A stretch of DNA of 64,000 nt from NCBI GenBank assembly GCA_023014365.1, contig JAEBUN010000015.1, positions 372,001 through 436,000 on the forward strand, given 5' to 3'. The notes below the pieces were generated by a model, which worked only from the letters and a program-made list of their open reading frames with translations, was not told the origin of the DNA and ran no database searches. Within the stretch, counting starts at the first letter, position 1. Each line of letters starts with the position of its first letter. Both the position numbers and the translations under genes were made by a program. The DNA is from Lepiota brunneoincarnata. Its lineage: Eukaryota > Basidiomycota > Agaricomycetes > Agaricales > Agaricaceae. Shown here in pieces: positions 12,701 through 23,393 of the stretch.

Positions 12701-13540
12701 TCAACTGCATACCATCCCCAGACAGATGGTTCCACTGAACAATACAACCAAGAAATTGAGACCTATCTCACCATATACTGCACCAGGAACCCCCTTGACT
12801 GGTCAGAAACCCTCCCTATCACTGAGTTTGCACACAACTCCAAAATACATGCCTCAAGGCAAAATCCCCATTTGAACTAATCATGGGATACAACCCTCTG
12901 CCAATACCCACAGTAATGGAAACATCAAACTTTCCATCAGTAGATGAATGCATCAGGCTCCTTGATGATGCCAGAAAAGAAGCACACACAGCACATCAAC
13001 TCTCCACCGATATCATGAAACAAAGAACCAGAAGGACTGTCAAACCCCTTGAAACACATCAAAAAGTATGGCTAGAAGCCAAGAACCTCAAACTCCCCTT
13101 CATCTCCAACAAAATATCCCCAAAAAGACTAGGACCTTTCCTTATCTCAGAAGTCTTATCGCCACTCACATACAAACTAAAACTTCTGATCAAATGGAAG
13201 ATACATCTGGTATTCCACTGAAATCTTCTAACCCCATATACCAAAACAGAAACATATGGATCTCATCTGACTTCACCACCACCAGATATCATTAATGAAG
13301 AAGAAGAATACAAGATAGAAGCTATTCTTAATCACTGCCGATATCATGGAAAACTCCAATACTATGTCAAATGGAAAGGATACTCTCACATGGAGAACGA
13401 ATGGATCGCCGAGGAAACACTCCACACAAACGCTGAAGAATACTTAACCAAGTATAAAGAAGCTCATGGAATTCCCCAGAAAGATCAGGAACCCACCAGA
13501 ACCTACCAAAGACAACTCTGCTCCCACACCAAACATACTT
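9720..13540 (+). pseudogene. Pol of the outer chromovirus: protease, RT, RNase H, integrase, chromodomain
   Basis: In order: retropepsin with the DSGAQ-type active site near 9905; reverse transcriptase with YMDD near 11080 (open stretch 10947-11288); RNase H near 11510-11700 (EADASKFASGAVL); integrase with the HHCC zinc region near 12230-12365, catalytic Asp in WDLITG, second Asp in SDQDPRF (about 12630) and YHPQTDGSTE (about 12710); chromodomain at about 13310-13440 (YYVKWKGYSH). Frameshifts and stops separate these blocks. The final frame overlaps the start of ORF3. Chromodomains of this group direct integration to particular histone marks. Confidence 0.85.
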
Positions 13541-13799
13541 AAAAGATGCCCATGAACCTCAACCTCACTCACCCCCAAACCACTCCCCCCTTCTCAACAA
13601 CATCCTCCCCAACTTCCTTGTTGTCCTCTATCATCATCGTCAACAATGCAAGCGTTGAACATACTACACTTCAGACAACTCCCGTTCCAGCCCCGTCTCC
13701 CTACACCCCCTCTCACACCTTCACCACTGCATATGCCTCTCTCAGAGATGAGACCCCTGACCCCAACACCACCCCAGAACCAACAAGTGCCCCAGCCGC

Positions 13800-15100
13800 T
13801 GATATGCCGATTTCACGCCTATACATGAATTCCGTACTCCGGAACGATTCTCTACATAGAATCATTGGCTATATCATTAAAGAACTCTATAGAGGATTGG
13901 TACTATATCCCGTAGTAGCCAGTTCGACCGAACTAAGGATATTCGAGCCTCGGAAGTGTTCAAACCAGCTCATTATCACTAAGCTTAGTGAACCAAGCTA
14001 TCAGAATGCTCTCCGGAGGGATTCAGGGCTCTACATAGCCTATCGAGTATACCCCGGTCGCATCAAGGGACCTTACGAGCAGTTTTCTGATGAACCCGAA
14101 TGCGTTTAAACATAAAAGAATGTACCTAGCGGCTGTCGCAGGCATATTACGTCTATAGCGAGTTCAATAATGATGACCAGACCACGGAACGGAACGTCCA
14201 ACGTTCGGGAGGCAATACCCGATGCCCAAAAACCTAGAAATATCAAAGACTCCTAATTAACAAGTGCTTTGGGGGTCCCGGCACTTCAGCATACTGCTTA
14301 ACTGAGATTAATTACAACGGATCAAGGAATTGTCCATCCGCTATACATTCCGATCATAATTGATCCAGAAACTTAACACGTTTGCGTGGACGCAGAATAA
14401 TGCAGACAAGCACGGAACACATCTGGCTGGATTGCCATTCGTTAATCAGAGAAAAACCCATAACCCAGGGTGAGGTAGAAATGCTGCCGAACCTTCCAAA
14501 ATGTTCTACAGTGCCTGTAACAATTAAGCTTATTGTTTTCTATTTCATATTTACTATCTCCCGTATGTATCTAAACAATATAAATACGGTCGCACTTGTT
14601 CGTGAAGAAGCAAGAGGTCTCACCCCTGCTTCCACACGCAAGTCTGCGAGCCGTGATCAAGAACGGTTTCAGAAGGCTATTTAGTGTGCGTCGTTAAGTG
14701 TGATTTCTTCAGTTGTCGACCAACCCAGAGACAGAGACAGAGACCAGAGTTCAGAGTTTAGAGTTCCAGAGTGTTAGAGACAGAGACAGAGACAGAGACC
14801 AGAGTTCAGAGACCAGAGACCAGAGACCAGAGACCCAGCGCTTTGAATTGACAGGGATTGTCCTTTCATTGTTGCACCGTACGGCTAAGATAACTTCAAC
14901 GGCTGTTTGTTAACCTCTAAAAACACTACTCTCTTGAATTTCGCTGTCAGAACGCACCCCCAGAACACCCTAAAAGATGAAACTGTTCATTATCTATATC
15001 ATTCCACTTGTATTAGCTTAAGCTTATCGAATTGCGGCTAAGCTTAGTGAAAACAAGCCCACTATCTATATTAAAATCTATGAAAGTTCCTTCCTTTTCA
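13800..15100 (+). repeat. 5' LTR (1301 bp) of the second retrotransposon
   Basis: Its 3' boundary is set by the 85-bp identity with 19308-19392, and its 5' boundary by the target duplication and a TG dinucleotide. It contains a 14-bp perfect palindrome CACTAAGCTTAGTG (13977-13990), CTAAGCTTAG (15038-15047) and a GAGACA/GACCAGA simple-repeat tract (14727-14835). Confidence 0.75.
14727..14835. repeat. GAGACAGA/CCAGAGA simple tandem repeat in the LTR
   Basis: About 109 bp of 6-7 bp purine-rich units (AGAGAC, CAGAGAC, CAGAGTT) inside the 1301-bp LTR. Chance open reading frames here are low-complexity and not a gene. Confidence 0.8.
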
Positions 15101-15371
15101 TCTGGAGCCCACCGCGAGGGGGGTTTTCAGTTGAATTTCACGAGACAAACACCAAAAGACTTGGACACTGGCCCGCCTTTCACCTGCGAAGCAGAAAAAG
15201 GTTCAAGCAAAGACCGTAAAGTCACCCAAAACATCCTTTGAGAACAGTCTCAGGAAGGTCGACCCCCCAAAACAAAGAACTACTCGGAATTCCAATCGTC
15301 CAGAAGGTTCTGAAGGCCTCATTGCCGCTAGTACCTCTCGAAAGCGAAAAGATCCCGATAACTCTTTAGCT

Positions 15372-17147
15372 GTGAACACAGCAAGTGGTTCAGCAGTTGC
15401 AGTATCGAGAGAAGTCGCACCGCCGACCTCTACTGCTCCCAGAATTACTATAAGGCTTCCAGCCTCAGCTTGCAACATAGCACATATTCTGCACACTGAA
15501 AGCCAGGACGGTCAGACCGTTCCTACGCTAAGCTTAGCGTTTACAAACCAAAACTCATTTCATACGAACCCTCCTGGTGCCTCTACAGTACCACAGATAT
15601 CACAGTCAACTCCGACTGTACAGACAAACCAAACTACGCCGTCTACGACGACCACAGCTAGAAAAATGGGACACAAGCGTATGCCAATTCCCTTTAGCAA
15701 TAATGCTCCCAGATGGGATGCATCAAAACCACAGACATTGAGAAATTATCTCTGGACGCTTGAACGGCTCTTCACGATAACGAAGACGACGGACGATGCA
15801 GAAAGGATAAATTGGGCAGTGTCATATGTGGACCAGGATATCCGTGAAGAGTGGATGAGTTTTGCAGAGTTCCCAGCAGGAAGCTGGACAGGCTTCGTGG
15901 AGAGATTGAAGAAAGAGTATCCTGAGACTGTGGCAGCCGAGCAGGGCTCAGTGCGACGATTGAGGGAACTCTGCGCAGAGAGTAGAGGCATTGCAATGAA
16001 TGAGGAGCATAAAGTCTTGGACTTTAAAAGGCGATTCATTCTCGAAGCAGAGAAGTGTCTGAAGTCGCCGGCGGTAGTCTCGAACCGAGAACTAGTCGAG
16101 TTATTTATGAGCGCACTGGACTCGGTGTTCCAGGATGTACTCAATGCGAGATTAGCGATCACTGGGGCACGTAGAACCGCGAGCGACGGGTCGGCACTAA
16201 CTGCGAAGGATTTACGCGAAGAGGACCCCTATGATTGGAGGATCGTCATGGATAAAGCCGTCGAAATTTCGATTGGCAAAACACTTATGCAATCCCTTCA
16301 TCAGGATTCAAGGCCGGTGAACTTGGCATCAATGAGCCATCCACCTGCGACGTCCAGAACAGGGACTTATGACCCTGTAGTAAAGCGAGAGCTGCAAAGC
16401 TTAAAACAGAAGTTTCAGGATGAAGTCTTGCAGATGGCAGGCGGTCTCGCTGAGCTTAAGGACCTCATGAATATCCAGGGGCATACCTTAAAATCATATT
16501 TAGAGAGCTTGGCGAAAGATGGACATAATCATGCTGGTTATAACCATGCTCAGAGGAATACCGGAAGTGGGTCGGCAGGGTCGCTTTCCGACCGCAAGTG
16601 TTTCTACTGCTGGTTATTAGGGCATAGTTGGTTATTCTGCCCGGACATGGAGGTGGATAAGCAAGCTGGCCAAATTAGAGTCGAAGGGAACAAAATATAT
16701 ATGGGAGATGGCTCGAGTATCCCTCGAGGAGAAGGGCCTATTAAAGAGAAAGTGGCAAAGTACTATGCGACAAAGGGACAACTCTTCGTTCAGATACCAG
16801 AACTGCCGGAGGTTGAGCCTGAGTTACCGCAAGTGCCAATGTCAGCGGTGTTTGCACAGAGAGCGTTCCCGAGGTCAGAAAACCAAAGGTCACCAGCGGA
16901 AGAAGAAGTCCGCCGTCTGAAGCAACGCATGGAAATGTTGGAGACAGTTGCCATCCACGCCGGGAGTGCTCCAAAGGTTAAGCTTATGACCAGAAAGGAT
17001 GATAATGTCAAGATACAGTCTTTGGCCGAGCAATTGGCCCAGATACAGGCTAAGCTTAGTGGTTTGACGGATGGTACGCCCTCGGCAAGCCAGTATTTGG
17101 ACACCAGGAGTGGCGCAAAGACTTGGAACTTGGAGTTGGGTTTCTAA
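15372..17147 (+). CDS. Gag polyprotein of the second retrotransposon, intact frame
   Basis: An open frame of about 590 codons. I see no good ATG at its left end, so the true start is uncertain and may lie up to 150 bp upstream. The N-terminus is Ser/Thr/Pro-rich. A retrotransposon gag domain follows (residues about 110-290, WTLERLFTI..., AVSYVDQDIREEW, FVERLKKEYPETV). A single zinc knuckle lies near residues 412-425, C-x2-C-x4-H-x4-C (CFYCWLLGHSWLFC). A charged, coiled-coil-prone tail ends the protein. The frame overlaps the next one by 25 bp, suggesting ribosomal frameshifting for pol. This is the best-preserved gene in the left repeat block, and its CpG content is much higher than in the flanking decayed elements. 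Confidence 0.7.
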   Translation: MNTASGSAVAVSREVAPPTSTAPRITIRLPASACNIAHILHTESQDGQTVPTLSLAFTNQNSFHTNPPGASTVPQISQSTPTVQTNQTTPSTTTTARKMGHKRMPIPFSNNAPRWDASKPQTLRNYLWTLERLFTITKTTDDAERINWAVSYVDQDIREEWMSFAEFPAGSWTGFVERLKKEYPETVAAEQGSVRRLRELCAESRGIAMNEEHKVLDFKRRFILEAEKCLKSPAVVSNRELVELFMSALDSVFQDVLNARLAITGARRTASDGSALTAKDLREEDPYDWRIVMDKAVEISIGKTLMQSLHQDSRPVNLASMSHPPATSRTGTYDPVVKRELQSLKQKFQDEVLQMAGGLAELKDLMNIQGHTLKSYLESLAKDGHNHAGYNHAQRNTGSGSAGSLSDRKCFYCWLLGHSWLFCPDMEVDKQAGQIRVEGNKIYMGDGSSIPRGEGPIKEKVAKYYATKGQLFVQIPELPEVEPELPQVPMSAVFAQRAFPRSENQRSPAEEEVRRLKQRMEMLETVAIHAGSAPKVKLMTRKDDNVKIQSLAEQLAQIQAKLSGLTDGTPSASQYLDTRSGAKTWNLELGF

Positions 17148-18256
17148 AGGGTTCGAGGAAGGAGCCGGCTCTGAAGAAGAAGGTTGCCTTCGCCAGAGGA
17201 CAGACTCCTGAGGACGCGTCGGATTCCGAGCGATCAGAAGAATCAGAAAATGAGGAAATAGGGCAGACAACGGAGAAACCAATGCGTGCCGCAGCAGGAG
17301 AATTACCATATAGAAATGTGAAACCACTGCGCCCGGTCGTTGAGGTACCACCACTGCCTGTCAGAAGGATGGAACCATCCAAGAAGGAGCCTGCGTATAA
17401 GCACCAGGCCCCTATAGAGAGGAATGTCGATGTTGAGGAAGTACTCAGCAGGGTATTGAAGCGAGAAGCCTCAGTATCGCATGGAGAACTCTTGGCATTG
17501 TCACCGATATACAGGAATGCTTATAGAGAGCACATTATGAGAAAACGGGTATCCACGAGTCAAAGCTTAATAGCAGGAGTAGGGCCCGGGGACGATGATA
17601 CAGAAGATATAGAGATTAATAGTGGGCCAGTACAAGTCATGATAACGGAGTTGGCAGACGGCTCTCGGAAGTATGATACGGTGCTCCGAGAAGGCTTGGC
17701 AACCCAAGCCTGGGTAGCTCAGGATCCAATCATGCAGTACTTGGAGTCACTGCCCCGAAGAGACAGGGGACGGCAAGTGTTTATTGCGAAAGAATGCGAG
17801 CCGTTGAGAGTAGTGCCAACTCTGATAAATGGGATTCAGCAGGAAGAGGCCTTGCTAGATAGCGGGTCACAGATCGTCTCCATGAGTTAGGAAGCGGCGA
17901 TTGCATGTCAAGTTTCTTGGGACCCAGATACTACGATAAATTTGCAGAGTGCGAATGGGCAGGTTGAAAAGACTTGTGGATTGGCAAAGAACGTAGGCTT
18001 TACCTGCGGGGGAGTCACAATCTATTTGCAAGTTCACATCGTTCATAGCCCCGCGTATCGAGTACTCCTGGGACAACCCTTTGATGTAATGACGGCTAGC
18101 AAAGTCAGGAATAGCACCAGTGGCGAGCAAACCTTGGTTATTACGGACCCAAATACCAGAGAAAGGGCTGTGTTACCAACTTATGCTCGAGGAGAGTGTA
18201 ATCCTCCTAAGCTTAGGGAAAACAGTCAAAATTTTCAAGAAACCTCGATGAGTTGA
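17123..18256 (+). pseudogene. Protease region of the second retrotransposon
   Basis: The frame at 17123-17890 carries an acidic linker and then the aspartic protease active site (LLDSGSQIVSMS). It is stopped by TAG at 17888-17890. After the stop the retropepsin fold continues (VHIVHSPAYRVLLGQPFDV, about 18030-18085). The single nonsense codon sits just after the catalytic motif. The overlap with gag at 17123-17147 implies gag-pol expression by frameshift. Confidence 0.7.
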
Positions 18257-18426
18257 ATGAGGGACAAGGAGAGGTGGCTTGTATAATAGACTATGATAAT
18301 GAGAAGGGCCCTGTCGTCGCACAAACACTAAGCTTAGCAAAAGGAAGCTTCTCAGAGGCCGAGCTACAGCTAATGTTCATTGACTGAGTTATACGCGATA
18401 AGGACTGCCCACAGGAAGATAAAGCA

Positions 18427-19310
18427 ATGGCGTTATTGTGCCTAGGACGCATAGCCAACGCGCAGGGCACAGAGGACCAGGGAATAACTGTCTTCGAAAC
18501 AGAAGAAGATGATGAAGATACGGTACAATGCCTGGCTGGGAAGAAATATAAACCAGTAGCCTTAAAAGTGAGGCCAGTGTTGGGTGATCTACCGGAGAGA
18601 TTCAGGATAAAACGAGAAATAAAAGGGGACCCACTGGCAGAAATGCCTGAGCTTAGCATGCATCCTCCAGAGTTTGTCCCGACAGGCAGATATACGGAGG
18701 AGCGTAAGCTTAAGCTGGACGAAGCCCATGCAGGGAATTTCTTGTGGCCAGAGGAAAGAAAGCTGATGCACCACATCATGATGCTTCAAGAAAAGGCATT
18801 TGCCTGGACAGATGAGGAAAAGGGATGTTTTAGGGAAGATTTCTTCCCGCCGATCGAGATACCGACGGTAGAACATACTCTGTGGGTTGAGAAGCCCATT
18901 CCGATTCCACCAGCGATCTATGATGAAGTTTGTGCCATTATAAAGAGAAAGATTAGTGCTGGTGTATACGAGCCGTCGAACTCATCCTATAGATCCAGAT
19001 GGTTCTGTGTGGTGAAGAAAGATGGGAAAAGTTTGAGACTGGTACACAGCTTGGAACCGCTGAACAAAGTGACAATAGCGCATTCAGGACTGCCGCCAGC
19101 AACGGAAGATTTGGCAATGCACTTCGCAGGCAGAGCTTGCAGAGGCATTCTGGATCTATATGTTGGCTATGACGAACGACTGTTAGCTGAGTCATCTTGG
19201 GACTTAACAACGTTCCAGATGCCTTTTGGAGCGCTATGCTTAGTGACGTTACCCATGGGATGGACCAATTCAGTGCCTATATTTCATGAGGATGTAACAG
19301 CGATCCTGCT
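18427..19310 (+). pseudogene. Reverse transcriptase N-terminal part, truncated before the YxDD box
   Basis: It starts in a linker with acidic residues, then shows the Ty3-type RT entry (FPPIEIPTVEHTLWVEKPIP) and RT blocks including SSYRSRWFCVVKKDG, LRLVHSLEPLNKVT and FQMPFGALCLVTLPMGWTNS. The sequence then passes directly into the last 85 bp of the LTR at 19308, so the YxDD catalytic box, RNase H and integrase are gone. A chimeric open frame continues through the LTR remnant to 19647 but is an artefact of the deletion. Confidence 0.78.
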
Positions 19311-19768
19311 TAAGCTTATCGAATTGCGGCTAAGCTTAGTGAAAACAAGCCCACTATCTATATTAAAATCTACGAAAGTTCCTTCCTTTTCACCGCCTCC
19401 CTTAGATACCATACAGCTGGAGTACAACCACATGGACCAGATCACCCTTCTGATGGAGATCTGCGCAAGGCTGCCACTGACAGAGCCTTTACAACTAAAT
19501 TGGAACACACTTCAATTTCAGAATACGACCAACAACTCTGGTATGATTATACCCACCACATATGACAGACTAAGGCTCTTGCTACTGCGTACAATATGCA
19601 ACGTGCCTGGACAGAATCACTTGAGCGACTTCTCCACTCAAGATTGAGCCTCATGTCCGAGGTGTCAAAGAACTTACCCAAATGAGATGAGATACATACC
19701 TTGCAGCCCCCTACCACAACTGCCTCCCCCACCACTACCACGACGATCCCTGCCACAATCACTACCAC

Positions 19769-20183
19769 TGTTATCAGAAGTCCCCTTAAACCCCTTATCA
19801 GAAGCCTCACCGGAAGGAACTCTTATCAGAAGCACCCAAAGTATATAAATAGATAGAAGACCTGTTATCCTGAAACCATCAGAAGTACCATCAGAACAAT
19901 CTATACTTAGATAGATAAGGATATGACTCACTTACCTGGGTCCAGATATATATAGTAGGAGCACAGCCACACATAGTAGTATATAAGGATACTGTACCAT
20001 ACCCTTGTATCCTTATCTTAGTGTTATAAAGTTCTTGCCTCCTATACCTCTTTGCCATAACCAGCTGGACTTATAGTGCTCCATTGTCTCCAAGTCACAC
20101 TCAGTAGGACAGGACCAAGTCTGTATAGACATCCTGTGTCAAACCCCATGCTACTCAAGAGTGAATCCCTAACCCGGGTAACA
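19769..20183 (+). repeat. 5' LTR of the inner chromovirus
   Basis: TGTTATCAGAAGTCC...GGGTAACA. TATA box GTATATAAGG at 19979-19988; TATCTTAGTGTT at 20014-20025 pairs with the primer site at 20185-20196. U3 contains three TTATCAGAAG direct repeats in its first 70 bp. Confidence 0.9.
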
Positions 20184-20184
20184 A

Positions 20185-20196
20185 AACACTAAGATA
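20185..20196 (+). promoter_or_regulatory. Putative self-primer binding site of the inner chromovirus
   Basis: AACACTAAGATA, 1 nt after the LTR, is perfectly complementary to 20014-20025, about 30 nt downstream of the TATA box. It is the same arrangement as in the outer element. Confidence 0.65.
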
Positions 20197-20559
20197 CCTT
20201 GCTGCTTATCCTCTTGCTCGCCCTCTGCTCTACCGACATACTGAACACGTTGAGGTACTCTGTTGACTCTTCCGACGTACTGAACGTGTCGAGGTACTCT
20301 GTGTCACCAACTGTGACGTTCTCTGTAGCCGTTGCTACGATCCTATCCATTCCTCTCCTGCCAACAAATCTGGCTTACCTCCTCATATTTGTCTTCATGA
20401 CAACTGCCACCCTCCTCGCCTACCGAATCATCACCCTAGAACTCAAATGCATCACATGTCCCTGTCACTGTTGTGTCGTCAGATTGTGGAACCTGTACTC
20501 AGGTCACAACCCAATTCTTCATACTTCTAGCAATAATTGATCGCTAGACAGCTACCACC

Positions 20560-22386
20560 ATGCCACCAAGGAAATTCTCAGCCCGAGAATCCCCATCACC
20601 CCCTCCACCCAAATCAAGGAACAGAATCTCAGGACCAGGTATACAAAACCCGGATCCCAGAAGAAACCCTACACCGCGACCCACCCAAACACCATCGCCG
20701 TTCTATCCTCCATCTCCATTTGATTCACCTACCCCACGTGCATCAACATCAACCCAAATCATCACATCCACACACACTCAAACAAGCTTTTCCAAAGAAT
20801 TAGCAGAAAGACAAAGACTACAACACGAAAGAGAACTAAAAGAATATTACGAACGACAAGAAAAGAAAGGAAAAGAAGCTGAAGAATATCACGCTAAAGC
20901 AAACCCATTAAACGACTTTGAGCTTCAAAAACTCAAATTCGCCCTCAAACAACCAAGAGAACTCTCTCAATCAGAAGAAAACCTACTTATGCATCACGAA
21001 TATGCAGTAGATCAAGGGAAACCTCAAGAAGACAACGACTCCGACATCTATATAACAGATGACAACCAATCAGATCCCGATCCACAACCACCCACATTAC
21101 CCATGCCAACAATACCCTTAGCCCTACTGGCTTTTCCCCTACAACCAACCCAACCACCAGCATCACCACCGCCGCCACCACCTGGACAATTACAAATAAT
21201 GGCCGCTGCACAAAACCCAAAAGAGTTAGGACTCCTCAAACCCATCACTTTTGATGGAAACTGAAGGCTATTCAAAGATTGGATCTTCCAATGCGAAGTA
21301 TACGTGCTCACCAATGCGACCACCTACAACAATGACCTCACCAGAACCTTGTTCATCCTCTCAACAATGCAATCAGGAGATGCCCAAGCCTGGGCTAGAC
21401 AATACCTCCACGAGAGGAATGCCCAAACCCAACAAGGACAACCCATAGCCATGGAGTCATGGGACAACTTCACTGCCTGACTCAGGGCCGACTTCACCCC
21501 AGCAGACAAACATGCATACATGCATACCAAACTCCAAACCCTGCACCAAGCAGGTAAACCGATGACTGAGTTCAACTCTCAGTTCAAGGAACTCATCCAT
21601 CAATCCAGACTCAATGAAGATTGCACCCTAATCAATCTATACCACAAGGCAATCGACCGCCGTATTTCCATGAAGATTGACGAATTGGGAAACCCTCCGA
21701 CAACCATCACCGCTTGGTACACCCGAGCCAACAAACTCAACAACAACTTCCACCAAATCAATGCCCTCTATGGCACCCCCAGGAACACGTTCCCCCAAAG
21801 GAACCAATACCAACCCAACTGCGGACCAAGCTGCCCAAACAACAATGTGCCTTACACGCAATACTACCAAAGGAGCAATGCTCCACGTTTCACACCATGT
21901 GACCCACACGCCATGGAAATAGACCATGCCACAATGGAAGAAGGATTCAAAGATCCTTACCTGGAAATTCCCCAACTGGACTATGCCAAAGAAAACCTTC
22001 AAGATTCCCTGGAGATAGATGCTGTTGTCACTGGACAACAAATTAAAGCCTATCAAAACCAAGAATGCTTCCGATGTGGAGCCAAAGACCACTGGGTTAG
22101 CAAATGCCCTCAACCCTCTCAAGCAAGATGCTTCCCTGGAATGTGTACAAATCCCCCTCGCCCTGCGCAAAACCCCAACCGTCCCTTCCCAGGACAACAA
22201 AACACTTGTCCTGGATTCCCAAACCAGAACTCCCAACAAACACTGCAACACAAGTACTCCCTTGCAGTTGCAGAAGTTGTATTGCAGATGCGCCAAATGG
22301 TCGATAACCTTGACCCAGAACTCCAACAGGAACTCCACTCTGCGCTAGCCGAAGACCTGGAGATGCATCCCTTCCAGGATTTTTGA
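20560..22386 (+). pseudogene. Gag of the inner chromovirus with two in-frame TGA codons
   Basis: One reading frame of 608 codons from ATG at 20560 (after GCTACCACC) to TGA at 22384. It is interrupted only by TGA at 21262-21264 and 21478-21480; both are likely CGA-to-TGA changes, as the first corresponds to an Arg codon in the outer copy. Features: Pro-rich N-terminus, a charged helical region (residues about 85-115), a capsid-like region, and a zinc knuckle C-x2-C-x4-H-x4-C (CFRCGAKDHWVSKC) near residues 503-516. The pol frame starts at the end of gag in another frame. Confidence 0.8.
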
Positions 22387-23393
22387 AACAGAACACAGAC
22401 CGATGCGCCCCTGCTCGTTCCCAGAAGGACACTATATATTCTCACTCTCAGAAGGACACTTTCTCAATAAATTCTGTACAACTACGACTCTCCCTGAATA
22501 AACAATCTCTCTACCTACCCATCGAGATTTGGAGTGAACGGACATCAAAACCCGTGGCCATCACTGCCCTGATAGACTCAGGAGCCCAAGGGAACTTTAT
22601 CCCCCACAAAGTCGTTGAACGACATGGTTATCAAACCAAATGGCTGGACCAACCAATTCCACTCAGTAACGTTGATGGAACTGATAATCAACATGGCAAG
22701 ATCCACGAATACATCAAAATCAGAACCATCATTGATGGAAGAGACTGCACGCTAGAAGCGTACGTCACAAACACTGGTGAAAAAGACCTCATCATCAGAT
22801 TTCCCTGGTTGGAACAATACAATCCCGACATCAACTGGAAGACCAAGACATTCTCTTGGAAACCCCAAATCAACCACCAGGACTTTTCCAAACTCCTCAG
22901 AACCCTATGATGACCTGTTGAACTCAACTCCATTGCCATGGACATAATGGCTGGAAAAACCTCCCAACCTGAGGAAAACCCTGAAGAATATGTCAACCTG
23001 TCAAATGTTGACCTTGATACCTTCTCTTTAGAAAAAGAAATGAACCCGATGCTTCTAACCCCATTAGAAGTAAATGCCAAAGCAACACATGCCACAACAC
23101 TCCACAATGAGCAACACAACCCGATAAAATCGGCAAACCAAAAAGGAAAACAACTGGAATCAAACAAAGAACCACCCAGTAATTTTCATCCCAACCTCAG
23201 ATCGATCAAACACCGACGACATCGGACAACTATTAATAGAAAAAGTCTTCACCAGGTTTGGACTACCCAACAAAATCATATCAGATTGAGACCCCAGATT
23301 TGCCGCCAACTCCCTCCGAGAGCTAGCCAAACACTTAAACATCCAACAAGCATTCTCAACTGCATACCATCCCCAGACAGATGGTTCCACTGA
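22387..23393 (+). pseudogene. Protease and linker of the inner chromovirus, joined to late integrase by deletion
   Basis: A retropepsin active site (ALIDSGAQGNF) lies near 22570, followed by the YVTNTGEKDLIIRFPWLEQYN segment typical of chromovirus protease-RT linkers. A TGA at 22908 is followed by more linker. At 23177-23179 the sequence jumps to the middle of integrase in the wrong frame, marking the internal deletion. Confidence 0.75.

Larger units (their letters stand above)
13800..19392 (+). mobile_element. Second Ty3-type retrotransposon with a truncated 3' end, inserted in ORF3
   Basis: The 5' LTR is 13800-15100 (1301 bp, TG...CA). The 3' end keeps only the last 85 bp of the LTR (19308-19392, matching 15016-15100 with one or two differences). 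CCGC at 13796-13799 and 19393-19396 is the target duplication: removing the element with one copy restores the ORF3 frame. A candidate tRNA primer site (TGGAGCCCACCGCGAGG) starts 2 nt after the LTR, unlike the self-priming families beside it. RNase H, integrase and the rest of RT are missing. Confidence 0.82.

Noticed and set aside
14713..14913. Open frame rich in Arg/Asp and Glu/Thr
   Set aside because: It arises from the GAGACA/GACCAGA simple repeat within the LTR and is low complexity.
16890..17382. Minus-strand frames under the gag-pol overlap
   Set aside because: They are shadows of the plus-strand gag and protease frames without recognisable motifs.
19311..19647. C-terminal extension of the reverse transcriptase frame
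   Set aside because: It reads through the LTR remnant and then antisense-phase ORF3 of the outer element; it is created by deletion and insertion, not a domain.
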